From contig JACCYS010000332.1 in NCBI GenBank assembly GCA_013696365.1, positions 1-9,728 of the forward strand: a DNA stretch of 9,728 nucleotides. Direction: 5' to 3'. This document shows positions 5,909 through 9,728 of the stretch, piece after piece; position 1 is the first letter of the stretch; each line of letters starts with the position of its first letter. The DNA is from Nocardioidaceae bacterium. GTDB lineage: Bacteria; Actinomycetota; Actinomycetes; Propionibacteriales; Nocardioidaceae. The notes beneath the pieces were generated by a model that saw nothing but the letters and a program-made list of their open reading frames with translations, had not been told where the DNA came from and searched no databases. The position numbers were made by a program, and so were the translations under genes.

Positions 5909-6706
5909 GTGAGCGACGAGACGGGCGACGCCTCAGCGGCCGGACCACGCGACTCGTACGGGGGACCGGTGTTGCGGCGGAGGTCGCAAGTCCTGGGCAC
6001 CACCACGGACCAGCGTCTGCTGGACCAGCCCAGCGACTCCGCCTGGGTGCATACCGACCCGTGGCGGGTGCTGCGCATCCAGTCGGAGTTCGTCGAGGGC
6101 TTCGGCATGCTCGCCGAGCTCGGCAAGGCCATCGCGGTGTTCGGCAGCGCCCGTACCGCCACCGACGACCCGGCATACGCGTCGGCTGAGCTGCTGGGAC
6201 GGCGGCTGGTGGAGGCCGGTCAGGCGGTGATCACCGGCGGCGGCCCCGGCATCATGGAGGCGGCGAACAAGGGCGCGTCCGAGGCGAACGGTGTGTCGGT
6301 CGGGCTCGGCATCGAGTTGCCCTTCGAGCAGGGGTTGAACGCGTGGGTGGACGTCGGCATCAACTTTCGCTACTTCTTCGCGCGAAAGACGATGTTCGTC
6401 AAGTACTCGCAGGGCTACGTCGTGTTCCCGGGCGGCTTCGGCACGTTCGATGAGCTGTTCGAGGCCATCACCCTGGCGCAGACCCACAAAATCACCCGCT
6501 TTCCGGTGATCCTGTTCGGCTCGGCGTACTGGCAGGGTCTGCTCGACTGGCTGCGTGGGCCGGTGCTCGGGGAGGGCAAGGTGTCTGAGCAGGACTTCGC
6601 GATGCTGCATCTGACCGACGACGTGCAGCAGGCCGTGGACATCATTGAAAGTGCCGCGTCCGAGCGGGTGGCCGAGACCCCCGACTCACCCCGGCACCCT
6701 GAGTAG
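5909..6706 (+). CDS. LOG-family / TIGR00730-like Rossmann-fold protein
   Basis: This encodes a 265-residue cytoplasmic protein with the hallmarks of LOG-type nucleoside-monophosphate phosphoribohydrolases: GGGPGIMEAANKGA (110-123) and PGGFGTFDE (174-182). The known family reaction is release of the base from a nucleoside 5'-monophosphate, giving cytokinin in plants. The family was formerly mis-annotated as lysine decarboxylase. It has an extended N-terminus of about 70 residues containing TTDQRLLD and WVHTDPWRVLRIQSEFVEGF, the mark of the longer actinobacterial subgroup rather than the shorter form of about 190 residues. The bacterial substrate is uncertain. The start GTG is supported by TAGCCT seven bases upstream. 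The gene is convergent with folP2 across a 24-base gap with no clear terminator. From memory, LOG genes lie near dapE in other actinobacteria. Confidence 0.9.
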   Translation: MSDETGDASAAGPRDSYGGPVLRRRSQVLGTTTDQRLLDQPSDSAWVHTDPWRVLRIQSEFVEGFGMLAELGKAIAVFGSARTATDDPAYASAELLGRRLVEAGQAVITGGGPGIMEAANKGASEANGVSVGLGIELPFEQGLNAWVDVGINFRYFFARKTMFVKYSQGYVVFPGGFGTFDELFEAITLAQTHKITRFPVILFGSAYWQGLLDWLRGPVLGEGKVSEQDFAMLHLTDDVQQAVDIIESAASERVAETPDSPRHPE

Positions 6707-6730
6707 GCACCGGAGTCCGTCGACGATTGG

Positions 6731-7653
6731 TTACGGCCGGGTCGCGGCGGCCGGCGGGCGATCGCCCCGGATCGCTGCCACCATGTCCAGCACCGCCCGC
6801 GTCTCGGCCACCTCGTGTGCACGCACGACCAGCGCCCCGTGCCACACCGCCACCGCGGTGGCCGCGAGGGTGCCCGCCAACCGGTCACCAAGGGGGGCAC
6901 CCAGCGTCTCCCCGATGAAGTCCTTTTGCGACATCGCCACCAGGACGGGCCACCGCGTCTGCACCAACTCGTCCAGGCGGCGTACGAGCTCCAACGACTG
7001 CAACGTGTTCTTGCCAAAGTCGCAGGTCGGGTCCAGCACGATCGCATCGCTACGGACACCGAGGCCCACCGCGCGCTCGGCAAGCGCGCAGGTGTGCATG
7101 ATGACGTCAGCGACCACACCTCCGGCCCCGGCATAGTCCACCCGCCGTGGGCGCGCGCGTGGCTCAAGCCTGCCGGAGTGACTGCACACCAGCCCTACGC
7201 CGTACGCAGCGGCGACCCGCGCCACCCCCGGATCAGCCCCCGCCCAGGGTCGTTGATCAGGTCGGCGCCCTCGGCGCACAGAGCCTCGGCCACCTCGGCC
7301 CGCCAGGTGTCGACGCTGATCACCAGTGCGGGGTGTCGCTCGCGGGTCGCGCTGACCAGCGGCTGGGTCCGGCGCAGTTCCTCGCTGATGTCGACGTCCG
7401 CACCGTGACCAGCTGGCACGCCGCCGATGTCAACGATGTCGGCACCGTCGGCGACGGCGGCGTCGACCCTGGCCACGGCCGCGTCGGGGCCATAGGTGGC
7501 GCCGCGGTCGTAGAAGGAGTCAGGGGTGCGGTTGACGATGGCCATCACTGCTGGTCGCCGGTGGTCGAACGTTCGCTGACCGAACCGTAATGGCCCGATC
7601 GCGATGGGGTCGCGGGCGGCCTCGAGCACGGCGCCAGCATTGCACCGTGGCAC
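6731..7653 (-). pseudogene. folP2: FolP2-type dihydropteroate synthase homologue with an apparent single-base frameshift
   Basis: Two reverse frames together encode one TIM-barrel pterin-binding protein of about 307 residues. Residues 1-135 (from GTG at 7653) include AVMAIVNRTPDSFYDRG with Asn41, ISVDTWR with Asp115 and ADLIND with Asn134. Reading then leaves the conserved frame and stops after a nonsense tail near 7195. The remainder resumes one frame over at about 7246 as WAGADPGVARVAAAYG, followed by DPTCDFGKNT, AMSQKDFIGETLG and VRAHEVAETR. One base is missing around 7247-7251, where the family reads NDTWGG. Both halves are otherwise well conserved, so sequencing error, recent inactivation or recoding are all possible. 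The usual ESTRPG substrate loop is replaced by GGVPAG (77-82), as in mycobacterial FolP2, which I recall as lacking synthase activity. The start is uncertain: an ATG at 7701 would overlap the divergent gene. Confidence 0.8.
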
Positions 7654-7663
7654 GATCGATCCT

Positions 7664-8029
7664 GTGACGTGGGTGCTCTGGGTGCTGGCCGCCGCGATCA
7701 TCGGTGGCTGCGCGGTGGTTGTCGTCGGGCGTGGCGGTGCGATGGCCGAGGCCTACGACGACCGTCGTGATGTGCTGATTCCCAGTGATCGACCGTTGAC
7801 CTCGGTCGATCTGCGCACGGTGCGCTTCACCACCGCATTCCGTGGTTACCGCATGGCCGAGGTCGACGCCTTGTTGGCCAGGCTGGCCGCGGAGTTGGAC
7901 CAGTCGACCCTTCCGAGCACGTCAGCCGCGACCCACCGAGGGTCTGGTCACGACCCGCAGCAGCACGATGACGTCACCGCCGCCGCGCGCCGGGACCCGC
8001 CGAGCCAGGGGAGTGACAGTGCAGGGTGA
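7664..8029 (+). CDS. Small DivIVA-domain membrane protein
   Basis: This encodes a 121-residue protein. Residues 3-22 are a single hydrophobic helix (WVLWVLAAAIIGGCAVVVVG) at the extreme N-terminus. Residues about 44-79 (PLTSVDLRTVRFTTAFRGYRMAEVDALLARLAAEL) match the short DivIVA/Wag31-type motif that begins the coiled-coil region of polar-growth and division proteins. The remaining tail is polar and low in complexity, and no long coiled coil follows. A DivIVA-domain protein of this size occurs between folP2 and tag in mycobacteria (Rv1209, from memory). The role is unknown; membrane tethering to poles or septum is a guess. The GTG at 7664 is chosen because it starts directly before the membrane helix. 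CACGAT seven bases upstream is a weak -10-like match. Only ten bases separate it from the chosen folP2 start. It overlaps the next gene by 11 bases. Confidence 0.8.
   Translation: MTWVLWVLAAAIIGGCAVVVVGRGGAMAEAYDDRRDVLIPSDRPLTSVDLRTVRFTTAFRGYRMAEVDALLARLAAELDQSTLPSTSAATHRGSGHDPQQHDDVTAAARRDPPSQGSDSAG
8007..8013 (+). promoter_or_regulatory. Shine-Dalgarno of the SRPBCC gene
   Basis: AGGGGAG lies five bases before the GTG at 8019 and overlaps the in-frame GTG at 8013. It therefore favours 8019 as the start. It lies inside the end of the preceding DivIVA-domain gene. Confidence 0.6.
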
Positions 8030-8480
8030 GGTGCGGCTGGCGGTGGACGTGGACGCATCGCCGCAGGCGGTGTGGCGCTGGGCAGTCGACTGGCGACGTC
8101 AGCGGTTGTGGATGCCGCTGACCGACGTGCGCCACGTCGACGGTCCTGAACTGGGGGTCGGCACCCGGGTGGTCGCCCGCACCGGTGTCGGACCGCTGGG
8201 CTTCGATGACCGCATGACGGTGACCGCGGTGGATCAGCCTCGTACGTACGAGGTGCTGCACACCGGCAGCCTGGTCCAGGGGGTCGGGGTGTTCGCGGTG
8301 GAGCCACGACCGACCGCCGCTGGTGAGCGCGCGCGTTTTGTCTGGTGGGAGCGTGTCGAGGTGCCTGGTGGCCCGCTGGCACGGGTGCTGTGGCTGGTGG
8401 GCGAACCACTCACCAGGCTGGCGTTCGGCTGGGCGCTGCGCCGCTTCGCCCGCGCTGTCGAGGCGGACTCGTCCGCGTGA
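8019..8480 (+). CDS. SRPBCC-family (START/polyketide-cyclase-like) protein
   Basis: This encodes a 153-residue cytoplasmic protein with the SRPBCC helix-grip pattern. An opening strand and helix (VRLAVDVDASPQAVWRWAVDWRRQRLWMP) lead to the GPELGVGTRVVART turn, then DRMTVTAVDQPRTYEVLHTG, a WWERVEV strand, and a long closing helix with LTRLAFGWALRRFARAVEADS. The fold binds hydrophobic ligands. The ligand here cannot be named, and no catalytic motif stands out. The start is set by AGGGGAG at 8007-8013; a GTG six bases earlier overlaps that element. The gene overlaps the end of the DivIVA-domain gene by 11 bases in another frame, so the two are very likely one transcript with coupled translation. 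A 16-base palindrome (8238-8253) inside the gene is probably codon coincidence. Confidence 0.85.
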   Translation: MQGEVRLAVDVDASPQAVWRWAVDWRRQRLWMPLTDVRHVDGPELGVGTRVVARTGVGPLGFDDRMTVTAVDQPRTYEVLHTGSLVQGVGVFAVEPRPTAAGERARFVWWERVEVPGGPLARVLWLVGEPLTRLAFGWALRRFARAVEADSSA

Positions 8481-8534
8481 CACCGGGTGCCGATCAGGAG
8501 ACCGGCACCGGCGCGACCGACGGCAGCTGAGCCG

Positions 8535-9122
8535 GTGCGCGGGCCCGTACAAGGCGTCGACGGGCGCACTCGCTGCCCGTGGGGGGATGCCCCGGCCGAC
8601 TACCGCGCCTACCACGACAACGAGTGGGGCCGGCCGGTCACCGATGACCAGGCTCTGTTCGAGCGGCTGAGTCTGGAGGCCTTCCAGTCGGGGTTGTCGT
8701 GGCTGACGATCCTGCGTAAGCGGGAGGCCTTTCGGCGTGCGTTCGCAGACTTCGCCCCGGCGGTGGTCGCGGCATATGACGCGACCGATGTCGACCGGCT
8801 GCTCGGGGACGCCGCGATCGTCCGCAACCTCGCCAAGATCGAGGCGACCATCGCCAATGCCGGCGCGACCTGCGCTCTGGATGTGCCACTGGCACAGCTG
8901 CTGTGGGGTTTTGCGCCGACAGACGCCGAGCGGCCAGTGCCGGCGTCGCTCGATGATGTGGCAGCGGCCACCCCCGAGTCGACCGCGATGGCGAAGGAGT
9001 TGAAGCGACGAGGTTTTCGCTTCGTCGGCCCCACGACGGCCTACGCCCTGATGCAGGCCAGCGGCATGGTAGATGACCACCTGGCGGGTTGTTGGGTGCG
9101 CCGTCTGGCCGGCCAGCACTGA
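8535..9122 (+). CDS. tag: DNA-3-methyladenine glycosylase I
   Basis: This encodes a 195-residue base-excision repair enzyme that removes 3-methyladenine from alkylated DNA. It belongs to the HhH superfamily Tag group. Expected zinc ligands are all present: Cys14 in RCPWG, His27 in AYHDNEWG, and His182 and Cys186 in DDHLAGCW. Glu48 in LEAFQSGLSW matches the glutamate that contacts the methylated base in the E. coli enzyme. Other family blocks are LTILRKREAFR, IVRNLAKIEA, and KELKRRGFRFVGPTTAYALMQASGMVDDH. Length is close to the 187 residues of E. coli Tag. GTG at 8535 is preferred because homologues begin shortly before DGRTRCPWG. A GTG at 8487 is in frame, but the extra 16 residues look non-conserved and Pro/Arg-rich. 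It follows the SRPBCC gene by 54 bases and is probably in the same transcript. Confidence 0.94.
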   Translation: MRGPVQGVDGRTRCPWGDAPADYRAYHDNEWGRPVTDDQALFERLSLEAFQSGLSWLTILRKREAFRRAFADFAPAVVAAYDATDVDRLLGDAAIVRNLAKIEATIANAGATCALDVPLAQLLWGFAPTDAERPVPASLDDVAAATPESTAMAKELKRRGFRFVGPTTAYALMQASGMVDDHLAGCWVRRLAGQH

Positions 9123-9136
9123 CGGGCCGTTCGGCC
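9105..9136 (+). terminator. Two adjacent GC palindromes at the end of tag; weak terminator candidate
   Basis: CTGGCCGGCCAG (9105-9116) is a perfect 12-base palindrome just before the tag stop. GGCCG-TT-CGGCC (9125-9136) follows directly after the stop, then a G-rich stretch. Short stems without a U-tract give only modest support for termination before the carboxypeptidase gene. Confidence 0.25.
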
Positions 9137-9212
9137 GAGTTGGGGGCCACACCACTGTCCAAGCACCCGCGCTACCGACAGGCTATGTCCCGATACCGAC
9201 TGTACGTCGTCG

Positions 9213-9218
9213 AAGGGG
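9213..9218 (+). promoter_or_regulatory. Shine-Dalgarno of the M14 carboxypeptidase gene
   Basis: AAGGGG lies five bases before the ATG at 9224. It favours that start over the in-frame ATG at 9185, which would add 13 residues in front of an otherwise standard signal peptide. Confidence 0.65.
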
Positions 9219-9223
9219 CAACG

Positions 9224-9728
9224 ATGCGGACTCGCATCACGGGGGGCGTCGTTGCCGTCGTCCTCGCAGCAGGCCTGTACGTGCCGGTGGCCGGCGCTCC
9301 GGGCGTCCAGGCGGCGGGCGCAGCGACGGCGGCTGGCCCGACCGGGATCCTCGACGGTCCTGAGCGGGCCGTCGTCAACAAGCGGATCATCGGCCGCACC
9401 GTGCAGGATCGACCGATCCGCGCGTTCCGCCTGGGGGATCGGGCCAACCAGTGGAGAGTGGTGGCCATCGGCGCCATGCACGGCAACGAGCAGCAGACCC
9501 CTCGCCCGCTGCTGCACCTGCGTGACCATCAGCCGATCACCGGGGTCAACCTGTGGGTGATCCCGGTGATGAACCCGGACGGTCTTCGTCGGGGCAGCCG
9601 CAAGAACGCCCGCGGCGTCGACCTGAACCGCAACTTTCCCGCGGGCTGGCGGGCTCTCGACGGTAACTACGAATCGGGCCCCCGGCCCCGATCCGAGCCC
9701 GAGACGCGTGCGGTGCTCCGCTTCCTGC
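9224..9728 (+). CDS. Secreted M14-family zinc carboxypeptidase, N-terminal part (runs off window edge)
   Basis: The frame is open for 168 residues to the window end. Residues 1-30 form a signal peptide: basic start MRTR, then a hydrophobic core of Gly, Val, Ala and Leu, then an Ala-rich cleavage region (VAGA or VQA). The mature part shows the M14 zinc motif HGNE (His86, Glu89) after VVAIGAM, then VIPVMNPDG, then NARGVDLNRNFP (128-139). In this last block Asn135 and Arg136 match the substrate-carboxylate site of carboxypeptidase A. SEPETRAVLRFL near the end is also typical. The third zinc ligand and catalytic Glu should lie downstream of the window. The short HGNE-type bacterial members include MpaA-like enzymes that cut gamma-D-Glu-DAP bonds. 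That specificity would suit a wall-turnover role but is only inferred here. Confidence 0.88.
   Translation, partial: MRTRITGGVVAVVLAAGLYVPVAGAPGVQAAGAATAAGPTGILDGPERAVVNKRIIGRTVQDRPIRAFRLGDRANQWRVVAIGAMHGNEQQTPRPLLHLRDHQPITGVNLWVIPVMNPDGLRRGSRKNARGVDLNRNFPAGWRALDGNYESGPRPRSEPETRAVLRFL

Noticed and set aside
7664..7730. Possibility that the folP2 start lies at 7701, overlapping the divergent gene
   Set aside because: The extra 16 residues are not like the family, and the overlap would run through the membrane helix of the DivIVA-domain gene. GTG at 7653 is preferred, though not certain.
8238..8253. 16-bp perfect palindrome CCTCGTACGTACGAGG inside the SRPBCC gene
   Set aside because: It lies in coding sequence and encodes ordinary residues (PRTYE region). 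At this length a chance occurrence in about 10 kb is not very surprising.
7974..9155. 393-residue reverse open frame opposite the SRPBCC gene and tag
   Set aside because: It is low-complexity Arg/Pro/His-rich shadow translation with no motif, opposite a clear tag gene with all zinc ligands.
1..9728. CRISPR arrays, tRNA or rRNA genes, transposases, phage or defence systems
   Set aside because: No spaced repeat arrays, no cloverleaf-like or rRNA-like segments and no mobile-element motifs were seen. Composition and gene content are uniform and housekeeping in character.

Overview
The window is GC-rich, densely packed chromosomal DNA from a member of the Actinomycetota. Three things suggest this: frequent GTG starts, genes without a Shine-Dalgarno but with a TANNNT hexamer just upstream, and an actinobacterial-type DapD. 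The gene order also resembles the dapD-dapE-LOG-folP2-DivIVA-tag stretch of mycobacteria (comparison from memory). A placement in Micrococcales, perhaps near Intrasporangiaceae or Dermatophilaceae, is only a guess. No tRNA, rRNA, CRISPR, insertion sequence or phage gene was seen, and no gap without a gene exceeds 300 bases.

Layout. 1-204: 5' part of a reverse-strand GNAT-type acetyltransferase gene. 328-1778: fdxA (7Fe ferredoxin) overlapping dapC by four bases. 1851-3883, reverse strand: dapD followed by a two-domain, membrane-anchored putative peptidoglycan hydrolase. 3923-5804: a two-domain VOC protein and dapE. 5909-6706: a LOG-family (TIGR00730-like) protein. 6731-7653, reverse: a FolP2-type dihydropteroate synthase homologue split by an apparent one-base frameshift. 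7664-9122: a small DivIVA-domain membrane protein, an SRPBCC protein overlapping it, and tag (3-methyladenine DNA glycosylase I). 9224-end: a secreted M14 zinc carboxypeptidase, cut by the window edge.

How the genes work together. dapD, dapC and dapE supply the three consecutive steps of the succinylase branch of meso-diaminopimelate/lysine biosynthesis. They take tetrahydrodipicolinate through N-succinyl-2-amino-6-ketopimelate and N-succinyl-LL-DAP to LL-DAP. DAP goes to lysine and to peptidoglycan, and two predicted cell-wall-directed hydrolases lie in the same window. That makes a wall-precursor/wall-turnover theme plausible but unproven.

The window is mainly conserved housekeeping sequence, and I found no convincing new defence or mobile system. 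The points most worth following up are: the frameshift in folP2; the lysozyme-like plus LAS-peptidase-like hydrolase; the mirror-image leaderless promoters between dapD and the VOC gene; a 64-base imperfect inverted repeat after the VOC gene; and a 22-base-period direct repeat upstream of the LOG gene.
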